Shown piece by piece: positions 57,351-64,000 of a stretch of 64,000 bases of DNA. This DNA is from Gammaproteobacteria bacterium (GTDB lineage: Bacteria; Pseudomonadota; Gammaproteobacteria; Pseudomonadales; Halieaceae): the NCBI GenBank assembly GCA_030427485.1, contig JAUICG010000004.1:1-64000 (forward strand), given 5' to 3'. Numbering within the stretch: the first letter of the stretch is position 1; each line of letters begins with the position of its first letter. The notes beneath the pieces were generated by a model. The model worked only from the letters and a program-made list of their open reading frames with translations, made no database searches and was not told where the DNA came from. A program made the translations under genes and the position numbers.

Positions 57351-59509
57351 GCGCCCATCCTATGGAGGCGTTGCTTCGACCGCCGGTCGAGTTATGGTCC
57401 TGCTTCACGGCGATCGCCGCAGGCTTACTGGCCTTGCTTGCACCGTGGGCCCTGATGATGCCACCGGGGATTGCTACCGCCAGCAGCCTGGCTTTCTTTG
57501 GGTTTGGCCTCTGGCGCGGGCATCAAGCCTGGCGCGTGTTGCGCTATCAGCGTCACATGAAACGCTTACCCGAGTATCGAATATCGGCCGATCGGATCCC
57601 CGTCAGTCAACACAAACTATTTTTGGGCAAAGGCTTTCGCTGGACCCAGCAACACACGCAGCGGCTACGCGACACGCTGAAACCCGAGGTTCAGCGCTAC
57701 GTTCAGCAGGGCGCCCTGTATCAATGGGCAAGGCAAAAGGAAGTCGCCTGGGAGTCGATACCTGGGCTGACCTTATTGGCGAGGGTCTTGCGCAGCCGAT
57801 CCCGCTGGAACCTGTTGGCACCGTTACCACCGGTGGGCGGCAAGCCTGCCCTACACGCGGTTGAACCTCACGAGCAACCCGTGTGGATGGATCTGGGTGA
57901 ACGGGTCGGGCACACGTTGGTGTTAGGCACCACCCGGGTCGGAAAGACACGATTGGCAGAACTACTGGTTACCCAGGACATCCACCGCGGGGATGTGGTT
58001 ATTGTCTTCGACCCCAAAGGCGATGCAGATCTGTTGCGCCGCATCTATGCCGAAGCCAAGCGTGCCGATCGCCTGGACGATTTCTATTTGTTCCATTTGG
58101 GTTTTCCGGAGCTGTCGGCGCGCTACAACGCTATAGGGAATTTTTCCCGCATCACCGAGGTCGCAACCCGTATTGCCAACCAGTTGCCCAACGAGGGCAA
58201 TTCTGCCGCTTTCAAAGAGTTCGCTTGGCGATTCGTCAACATTATTGCCCGGGCGTTGGTGGCTCTGAGACGACGACCGGATTATCAACAGATCCGTCGG
58301 TACATCAACGATATCGAACCGCTGTTTGTGGAGTATGCGGGCTACTGCGCGGCGGTTGCAGGCATCGATGCCTGGGCGTCTCTGGTCGAAGAACGCGCAG
58401 CGGATATCAAGGAGCGCAATCTGCCCAATGCACTGCGTGGCCGGTCGATGGAAGCTATCGCCTGCATGCGGTTGTTGCAGGAGAGGGCCATCTACGATCC
58501 TGTCCTGGATGGCCTTATTTCAGCGTTCAAATACGACAAGACCTATTTCGACAAGATCGTCAGTTCTGTCGGCCCGCTGATGGAAAAACTCACGACCGGC
58601 ACTATCGCCGCATTGATTTCTCCCGACTATCAAGACGAGCAGGATGCACGACCAATCTTCGAATGGATGGATGTGGTGCGCCGCAAGGGGATTGTCTACG
58701 TGGGGCTCGATGCACTCACCGATACCACGGTGGCCAGTGCGGTGGGCAACTCCATGTTTGCAGATCTTGTGTCAGTGGCGGGCCATATTTACAAACACGG
58801 CGTGGCGTCCGGACAGGGTGGACACGCGCGGGTCGGCGACCTGGGCGCGGCCGTACAGATCCCCGGACAGTCCTCCATGTCCACACTACCGACCATCTCG
58901 CTGCATGCCGACGAGTTCAACGAACTGATCGGTGATGAATTCGTACCGTTGCTGAACAAAGCGGGCGGTGCAGGCTTTCAGGTGACGGCCTATACCCAGA
59001 CCTGGTCGGATGTGGAAGCGCGGATCGGCAGCAAAGCCAAGGCGGGTCAGGTAGCTGGTAACTTCAATACAATGTTGATGCTGCGGGTCAAGGAGCTGGA
59101 CACGGCAGACATGCTGACCGAACAGTTGCCCAGGGTCGAAGTGTTCAGTCTGATGAGTGTTTCCGGCGTCGACGATTCATCGGACCCTGGGTCTGGCGTC
59201 GACTTCAAGTCCCGTAACGAAGATCGAATCAGTGTCTCGGAAGTGCCAATGCTGACAGCTGCTGATATGGTCACGCTACCCAAAGGGCAGGCCTTCGCGC
59301 TATTGGAGGGCGGTCAGCTCTGGAAACTCCGCATTCCCTTGCCAGATAACCTTGGGGATGCCGCCATACCGAGCAATTTTGAGGCGATGGCCGATGCAAT
59401 GCGGCGCAGCTACATCACTAACGATCATTGGTATCGGGTGACCGATCACTGGTGGCATGCTGTGTCTGAGGTCGCGCCAGATTCATCCGAACAGGTCGCT
59501 TCACCTTAA
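57347..59509 (+). CDS. traD: Conjugative coupling protein TraD
   Basis: A 720-residue coupling ATPase that brings DNA–relaxase complexes to the type IV secretion channel. Two membrane helices (about residues 18–35 and 38–56) precede the motor. The Walker A motif is LVLGTTRVGKTRLAELL, a Walker B-like VIVFDPKGDADLL follows, and the C-terminal motor half has TISLHADEFNELIGDEF. It matches the PFGI-1/SXT class of TraD. It overlaps the previous gene by ATGA. Confidence 0.93.
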   Translation: MSAHPMEALLRPPVELWSCFTAIAAGLLALLAPWALMMPPGIATASSLAFFGFGLWRGHQAWRVLRYQRHMKRLPEYRISADRIPVSQHKLFLGKGFRWTQQHTQRLRDTLKPEVQRYVQQGALYQWARQKEVAWESIPGLTLLARVLRSRSRWNLLAPLPPVGGKPALHAVEPHEQPVWMDLGERVGHTLVLGTTRVGKTRLAELLVTQDIHRGDVVIVFDPKGDADLLRRIYAEAKRADRLDDFYLFHLGFPELSARYNAIGNFSRITEVATRIANQLPNEGNSAAFKEFAWRFVNIIARALVALRRRPDYQQIRRYINDIEPLFVEYAGYCAAVAGIDAWASLVEERAADIKERNLPNALRGRSMEAIACMRLLQERAIYDPVLDGLISAFKYDKTYFDKIVSSVGPLMEKLTTGTIAALISPDYQDEQDARPIFEWMDVVRRKGIVYVGLDALTDTTVASAVGNSMFADLVSVAGHIYKHGVASGQGGHARVGDLGAAVQIPGQSSMSTLPTISLHADEFNELIGDEFVPLLNKAGGAGFQVTAYTQTWSDVEARIGSKAKAGQVAGNFNTMLMLRVKELDTADMLTEQLPRVEVFSLMSVSGVDDSSDPGSGVDFKSRNEDRISVSEVPMLTAADMVTLPKGQAFALLEGGQLWKLRIPLPDNLGDAAIPSNFEAMADAMRRSYITNDHWYRVTDHWWHAVSEVAPDSSEQVASP

Positions 59510-59510
59510 G

Positions 59511-60242
59511 GTGGCGGAACCGACCGAACCCCGCCGACCCGTCGCAAGCCCGGGCATCTTCTCCCGGATTTTGACGGGTATCGCACAGTGCTTCAAATGG
59601 CTCTTCCTCTCCCTGGTCTTCTCCGTTTTGATCGAGTGGATTGGCATGGTGTTCTGGTGGGAGGAGCAGGGCTTAGCGCATAGCCGGCAGATGCTGGTGA
59701 ATGAGTTGCAGTTCCTGGGCGCGGACTTTCATCGCAGTTGGCTGACCGCACATCCCATGCAGTTCGCCAGTGAGTTGTCGGAGCGCTTCTACTACTTCGC
59801 CTTTGAGTGGACCGGGTTTGTCGATCTCCTCCAGTGGATTACGCAGGCTCCATCTATTGAAGAATCCGGCGTGCGCCCGGTGCTCCATCGGCTTTACCGA
59901 CCGGTAGCTGACTTTGTTCTGGCTGGGATGCAAATCACCCAGGTCTTCGCGGTGCGCCTGGCTATTCTTGCTCTGGCCACACCAGTGTTTGGACTTTTCA
60001 CGCTGGTGGCGCTGGTGGATGGCCTGGTGCGGCGGGACCTGCGGCGCTGGGGCGGCGGCAGGGAAAGCTCTTTCGTCTACCACTACGCCAAGAAAGCCGC
60101 CATACCACTAATTGTCATGGCTTGGGTGCTGTACCTGGCGCTGCCGTTCAGCTTGCACCCGTCCTGGATTATCCTGCCGTTCGCTCTGGCCTTCGCCTTC
60201 GCTGTAACCATCACGGCCAGTACCTTCAAAAAGTATCTCTGA
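59511..60242 (+). CDS. TIGR03747-like element membrane protein
   Basis: A 243-residue protein with about four membrane segments (residues ~25–45, 140–175, 200–217, 222–238). GIAQCFKWLFLSLVFSVLIE, then FWWEEQGLAHSRQMLVNELQ and RLAILALATPVFGLFTLVAL match the TIGR03747 family encoded after traD in these elements. Such genes are usually followed by more pilus genes; here cargo genes follow instead. The start is GTG at 59511 directly after the traD stop. Confidence 0.82.
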   Translation: MAEPTEPRRPVASPGIFSRILTGIAQCFKWLFLSLVFSVLIEWIGMVFWWEEQGLAHSRQMLVNELQFLGADFHRSWLTAHPMQFASELSERFYYFAFEWTGFVDLLQWITQAPSIEESGVRPVLHRLYRPVADFVLAGMQITQVFAVRLAILALATPVFGLFTLVALVDGLVRRDLRRWGGGRESSFVYHYAKKAAIPLIVMAWVLYLALPFSLHPSWIILPFALAFAFAVTITASTFKKYL

Positions 60243-60302
60243 TACAGTTGACTGTACTATTACAGTTTGCTAGGCTGTATTTGAGCACTGTAAATATACA
60301 GT
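60243..60302 (+). promoter_or_regulatory. TACAGT/ACTGTA operator array with promoter
   Basis: Six half-sites of TACAGT or ACTGTA/GCTGTA occur at 60243, 60251, 60261, 60274, 60287 and 60297. TTGACT (60248) and TAGGCT (60271) at 17-bp spacing form a likely promoter within them. AGGAGG precedes the antitoxin ATG. The pattern suits autoregulation by the Xre antitoxin. Confidence 0.75.
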
Positions 60303-60326
60303 CTAAATGCTGTTCAGGAGGTAGTC

Positions 60327-60728
60327 ATGATCGCTCAAGCCGAACAACTGCTGCAGCGTGGTTCCAGTGTCACCAGTTCACTGCTGCCAGCGATTTTTCG
60401 TATTTTCAGCCAGTGGCGTCTGACTGGCGCCCAGCAGATGACCCTGTTGGGGCTCAGCAACGAGAAGACCCTCTACAACTGGAAGAGCCAGCCGGAGAAG
60501 GCCAAGCTGACGCGGGATCTGCTGGAACGGGCCAGCTATATCCTGGGTATCTACAAATCCCTGGAGATTCTGTTGCCTGATGAGGGTCTGGCCGATCAGT
60601 GGCTGGCTACCCCCAACGACAACCCGTTGTTCAATGGCACAGCGCCGCTGGATCGTTTGCTGGCAGGGCAGGTGACAGACTTGGCCATGGTCAGAAATTT
60701 CCTCGATGCGGAGCGTGGTGGCTGGTGA
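60327..60728 (+). CDS. Xre/MbcA/ParS-type antitoxin
   Basis: A 133-residue protein. The N-terminal helix–turn–helix (RLTGAQQMTLLGLSNEKTLY) is followed by the DUF2384/MbcA-ParS domain with LLERASYILGIYKSLEILLP and WLATPNDNPLFNGTAPLDRL. It is the partner of RES toxins and represses the operon. It overlaps the toxin by GTGA, and the operator array sits right upstream. Confidence 0.93.
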   Translation: MIAQAEQLLQRGSSVTSSLLPAIFRIFSQWRLTGAQQMTLLGLSNEKTLYNWKSQPEKAKLTRDLLERASYILGIYKSLEILLPDEGLADQWLATPNDNPLFNGTAPLDRLLAGQVTDLAMVRNFLDAERGGW

Positions 60729-61417
60729 TCGATATCGATAGACTACCCAGTAGCGAGGTAAATGAACCGGTCTATAGGGTCATTCTGTCGCGCTATCCTC
60801 AGATCCATCTTTTCGAACGCGTCTCCAGTCCGCAGGATTGGGACGTGCTCTATGCTGTGGAGTCTCTGACTAACCCCAGGTTGCGGGATGAAGTGGGAGA
60901 TATTCGCCTGGTGCCACTGGAAGACCGGGTGTACGGCGATGGCGCATCCTGGATCATGGCGGCCTTCACTCACCCACCGGTGGATGGACGTGGTGGCCGC
61001 TTCAATCGAGATTTTGGCATCTACTATTGCGCCGCGGATGAGACGGTCGCCATCGCCGAATCATCCTTCCATCGGGCACGATTCCTACGAGAATCCAGAA
61101 TCGACAAGACTACCCAGGAGCTGCGCGTTATCCGCGCGCAGCTGGGGCCGACAACCCTTCACGATGTACGGCACCTGGTCGGAAACGCTATCTACGATCC
61201 CGACGATTATGGCGAAGCACAGACACTTGGCTATACGCTGCGAGCTGCTAATAGCTTCGGCATTCACTACCAAAGCGTGAGAGCGAAAGGGGAGTGCTAC
61301 GGGGTGATGCGGCCAAAGGCGCTCACGGATGCCATCCACTGGCGCTATCTGCGCTACCACTATGAACAGGGGTCAGTCGTGAATGTTGAATCCCTGGACG
61401 GCAGTGGCAGGAGGTGA
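60725..61417 (+). CDS. RES-domain toxin
   Basis: A 230-residue RES toxin, a family known to deplete NAD+ by phosphorolysis or ADP-ribosyl transfer. RES residues are visible as the Arg in DGRGGRFNRDFGIYYC, the Glu in ADETVAIAESSFH and the later Ser in LRAANSFGIHYQSVRAKG. The start is GTG overlapping the antitoxin stop. The length is on the long side for RES proteins, with ~50 extra N-terminal residues containing a helical region (SSPQDWDVLYAVESLTN). Confidence 0.9.
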   Translation: MIDIDRLPSSEVNEPVYRVILSRYPQIHLFERVSSPQDWDVLYAVESLTNPRLRDEVGDIRLVPLEDRVYGDGASWIMAAFTHPPVDGRGGRFNRDFGIYYCAADETVAIAESSFHRARFLRESRIDKTTQELRVIRAQLGPTTLHDVRHLVGNAIYDPDDYGEAQTLGYTLRAANSFGIHYQSVRAKGECYGVMRPKALTDAIHWRYLRYHYEQGSVVNVESLDGSGRR

Positions 61418-61422
61418 TGGCA

Positions 61423-62034
61423 ATGTATAAAGAGTTACTGTGGGTCTTTACCCAACTACCAGACGATTACATCGTGCTCGATACCGAAACCACCGGACTC
61501 CCTGACGAAAATGGGCTGCCGGACATCGTGACGCTTGGGATCACGGTGGTGAGGCAGAGAGAGATTGCTAAATCCGTAGAATTTGAAACGCGACCGAAAA
61601 AACCCATTTCCGAAGAAGCGCAGTCGATACACGGTATTACCAACGAACAGGCTGCCGAATTCGAATCCTTCTATTCCCAGTGGCATCAGATAGCCAAATA
61701 CCTAAAGGATCAGCTCATAGTCATTCATAATGCGAGTTTCGACTGGCCAATCCTGCTGGATCACGTGGCTCGATACGGTTTAACAATGTCACCAGTACAA
61801 GGCGTTTTTTGTAGTCAGAAAGCTGCAATTCCCTGGGCACAGGCAATGGATCTTCCGTGCAGCCATAGAGGACCGTCGTTGGATACGTTGACGAAGGCGC
61901 TTGGTGTTGAAGATCTCAGAGCAAAAGAGGGTGGAATTCATGGGGGAAAGATTGATAGCCGGCAGACCGTTAGGGTTCTAGAGGCGATGAGACGCTTTGG
62001 AAATGTACATATAGGTGTAAGGGTGAATGGTTGA
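61423..62034 (+). CDS. DEDDh-type 3'–5' exonuclease
   Basis: A 203-residue exonuclease of the DnaQ-like fold. The first motif is IVLDTETTGLPDENG, the second LIVIHNASFDWPILL, and the third IHGGKIDSRQTVRVLEAM with the catalytic His and Asp. The ATG at 61423 has GGAGG 8 bp upstream and lies 5 bp after the RES stop, so the three genes are probably one operon. It may process host or invading nucleic acid; no partner domain is attached. Confidence 0.88.
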   Translation: MYKELLWVFTQLPDDYIVLDTETTGLPDENGLPDIVTLGITVVRQREIAKSVEFETRPKKPISEEAQSIHGITNEQAAEFESFYSQWHQIAKYLKDQLIVIHNASFDWPILLDHVARYGLTMSPVQGVFCSQKAAIPWAQAMDLPCSHRGPSLDTLTKALGVEDLRAKEGGIHGGKIDSRQTVRVLEAMRRFGNVHIGVRVNG

Positions 62035-62249
62035 GGTTGGGAAGATCTACAAATGAGTCCCGTTATGGCCATAAGTAGAAAGAAGGTTGGGCTAACAGTG
62101 GTGAACCGAACTGCGCGGTAAGAAGCCCTAGACGGTATTTAATATTTGGAAGTGGGTCAGACCTTTGATAATGAATGTCTTAGTTTTTTGCACTCTGATG
62201 AGTAGTATGACTTTTGAAAAATTGGTTTTACGTCGGAAAGGAGAAGAGA

Positions 62250-63425
62250 ATGTTTGATAGCCGTGGTGTGTTGTTTTGGCCGGTAGGCACAGGGGATAGC
62301 ACGACATTTGTAGTCCGTGAAGACAAAATTATGTTTCAGGTTGATTTGCGCCACACAGCCAAGTCCGAAGATGACGAAACGGACTGTGCTCCGATCATTG
62401 ATCATCTAGAAGAGAACCTTCCCGAAGTCGATGGCAAGCCATACTTGTCTGCCTTCGCTTTAACGCATCCCGACGAGGACCACATCCTTGGTTTCGCCGA
62501 GCTTTTGGATCGCGTCACCATCGGCGAGCTTTGGTTCACGCCGCGCGTCTTCCGTGAGCATGACGATGATGAAGACGGGATGTGTGAGGATGCGCAGGCT
62601 TTTCGCGATGAAGCACATCGCCGCGTAACTGCAACCATTGACGCGGGCGGTGATCCAGGAAGCGGTGATAGGATTCGCCTCATTGGTTACGACACACTGC
62701 TCGAAGAAGAACACTATCAGGGCTTCCCCGAAGAATTTTTCAGCGTTCCCGGCCATGTCGTTACGGCCTTAAACGGCGAAGAGCTTGAAGGGGAGTTTCG
62801 CGCTTTTATTCACGCCCCCTTCAAACAGGACGATAGCGCTGGGGATCGTAATGATACCAGTTTGGTCATGCAGGTTGTCCTGGGGGACGATCCAACGGGA
62901 GGTGGCGTGTTACTTTTTGGTGATCACAAGTATCCTACTATCCGCCAGATTTTTGACGTCTCCAAAGAAAACGGCAATGAAGACAATCTGAAATGGCAAA
63001 TTTTGCTCGCCTCACATCATTGCAGTAAGTCCGTAATGTACCAGGACGAGGATGGCATAGAAGTCCTGAAGAAGGACATTCTTGACGATTTCGAGCGCTT
63101 ACAGGTCGGTGATGGGATGGTCGTTTCTAGCAGTCTTTCGGTTCCGACATCCAATTCCAGTGGTGATAATCCGCCTCATGCAAAAGCGAAGGCACGGTAT
63201 GAAGAGATAGCCGGTGGCGGATTTCTTTGCACACACGACGATGGCGGTCATTCCGCGCCACTCCAATTCAATCTTGATGCTGGACAATTCGTCCTTGATG
63301 ATGCTTCTTCAGTTGATGAACCCCATAGTAGTGAAGGAAAGAGTGCACTTGCCGCCGCAGTTGAGACCGCTCGCGGAAGTGATGAAACGCCATCTGAAAA
63401 GGTAGGCTTTGGGCAGTGGAGCTGA
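62250..63425 (+). CDS. ComEC-like metallo-beta-lactamase-fold hydrolase
   Basis: A 391-residue soluble MBL-fold protein. The first metal motif is LTHPDEDHILGF (His73, Asp75, Asp77, His78), the later ones GVLLFGDHKYPT and LLASHHCSKS, the pattern of the ComEC/Rec2 C-terminal hydrolase without its membrane part. AAAGGAGAAGAG lies just before the ATG at 62250. It overlaps by 10 bp the E2-like gene, so both are translated together. The 215 bp before it show no gene, so it probably has its own promoter. Its target could be a nucleic acid, a nucleotide or a protein conjugate. Confidence 0.85.
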   Translation: MFDSRGVLFWPVGTGDSTTFVVREDKIMFQVDLRHTAKSEDDETDCAPIIDHLEENLPEVDGKPYLSAFALTHPDEDHILGFAELLDRVTIGELWFTPRVFREHDDDEDGMCEDAQAFRDEAHRRVTATIDAGGDPGSGDRIRLIGYDTLLEEEHYQGFPEEFFSVPGHVVTALNGEELEGEFRAFIHAPFKQDDSAGDRNDTSLVMQVVLGDDPTGGGVLLFGDHKYPTIRQIFDVSKENGNEDNLKWQILLASHHCSKSVMYQDEDGIEVLKKDILDDFERLQVGDGMVVSSSLSVPTSNSSGDNPPHAKAKARYEEIAGGGFLCTHDDGGHSAPLQFNLDAGQFVLDDASSVDEPHSSEGKSALAAAVETARGSDETPSEKVGFGQWS

Positions 63426-64000
63426 CGCGAGGACAGGCGCTTGCACTGGATCAGTTGTATGAGATTGCAGGTTCGTCAGAGGGAGCTCTTGAAATCATGG
63501 GCGAACCTGAGGCTGATGAAAAGAATAGCTTCATATGCGTTTGGCTCTCGCTAGTCACCAAACATTACAAGCACGCCGGAGGTTTTGCCTTCCGTAATCG
63601 CGAAATGCTGCGGATTAGAATTTTTCCGAACTTCCCATTTACTGTGCCGCATCTCTATTTTTCGCATACCCGCTTCATGGGTCAGCCTCATGTGCAATGG
63701 GGCAGCCACATATGCCTTTATCAGTCCAGCGAGACGGAATGGCAGCCAAGCGATGGCCTTTACGGCTTTTTCCAACGCGTGGATGAATGGATGACGGCTG
63801 CAGGCAAGGGAGAACTTGATCCTGATGACGCCCCGCTACATCCGCCAGTTGCTTATCCGACATCAAACACACGTTTCATTTTTAACTGCGACGCACCAAA
63901 TTTGGAAAGGGAAGGTGCAGTTTGGATTGGGCGGGCCGACCTCACCAAAAAGCGCCAAGGCCGATTTGATGTCGTTGGTTGGGTTGGCCTTGATGATTGG
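63416..64000 (+). CDS. E2-like (ubiquitin-conjugating fold) protein, N-terminal part, truncated by the window
   Basis: The first 195 codons of a longer gene. Residues ~40–130 fit a bacterial E2-like fold: a strand pattern LRIRIFPNFPFTVPHLYF, then WGSHICLYQSSETEWQPSDG with Cys100 as candidate catalytic cysteine after a His, and GLYGFFQRVDEWMTAAGKGE. In related bacterial proteins an E1-like adenylating (ThiF) domain or JAB protease follows; that part lies beyond the edge. The start is GTG at 63416, overlapping the MBL gene by 10 bp. The E2 reading is inference from pattern. Confidence 0.7.
   Translation, partial: MELTRGQALALDQLYEIAGSSEGALEIMGEPEADEKNSFICVWLSLVTKHYKHAGGFAFRNREMLRIRIFPNFPFTVPHLYFSHTRFMGQPHVQWGSHICLYQSSETEWQPSDGLYGFFQRVDEWMTAAGKGELDPDDAPLHPPVAYPTSNTRFIFNCDAPNLEREGAVWIGRADLTKKRQGRFDVVGWVGLDDW

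Overview
The window is a gammaproteobacterial chromosome segment, most probably from the Cellvibrionales/Pseudomonadales side of the class. The gene order ffh–rpsP–rimM–trmD–rplS–xerD–dsbC–(alaC)–hom–thrC–recJ–prfB–lysS and the guaB–guaA pair are of the kind found in Pseudomonas and relatives. The backbone is visibly GC-rich and tightly packed with start/stop overlaps. This placement is inferred from gene order and protein likeness only.

Region 1 (1–3673) is the end of a prophage or phage-derived island. It has a terminase large-subunit gene running off the left edge, two small unknown genes and a tyrosine integrase, and it abuts the 3' end of a tRNA-Leu(CAA) gene that is the probable attachment site. 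Region 2 (3674–39976) is chromosomal backbone: queA–tgt and four overlapping small genes; a CorB-like protein and a CcsA-like membrane protein facing ffh; the rpsP operon; xerD, dsbC, alaC, hom, thrC, recJ; a disturbed locus where the recJ tail is duplicated around a lipoprotein gene; a GT2 glycosyltransferase plus membrane protein; a CueR-like regulator with a metal permease; prfB (with programmed frameshift) and lysS; a nucleotide-cyclase/receiver/histidine-kinase operon next to a Crp/Fnr regulator; xseA; a long inverted repeat; guaB and guaA.

Region 3 (39977–64000) is the left part of an integrative and conjugative element of the PFGI-1/SPI-7/ICEHin1056 type, inserted at the 3' end of guaA. 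It starts with a P4-type integrase, an AlpA-like protein and a CI/Cro-like switch. The element's maintenance genes follow (ParB, DUF2857, STY4528-like, TIGR03761-like, a probable ParR/ParM pair, DUF3577, RadC-like, DUF6573), then conjugation genes (PilL-like, TIGR03759-like, lytic transglycosylase, TIGR03765-like, TraD, TIGR03747-like). Several gaps carry dense perfect hairpins, some burying ribosome-binding sites.

Defence and stability cargo sits at two points in the element. One is an AbiE-type toxin–antitoxin pair whose toxin carries an unusual WYL plus zinc-finger-like C-terminal extension. The other follows TIGR03747: an Xre/RES toxin–antitoxin pair, a DEDDh exonuclease, a ComEC-like metallo-beta-lactamase-fold hydrolase, and the start of a protein whose N-terminus looks like a bacterial ubiquitin-conjugating (E2) domain. 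That last pair, cut by the right edge, is the best candidate for a little-described system here.
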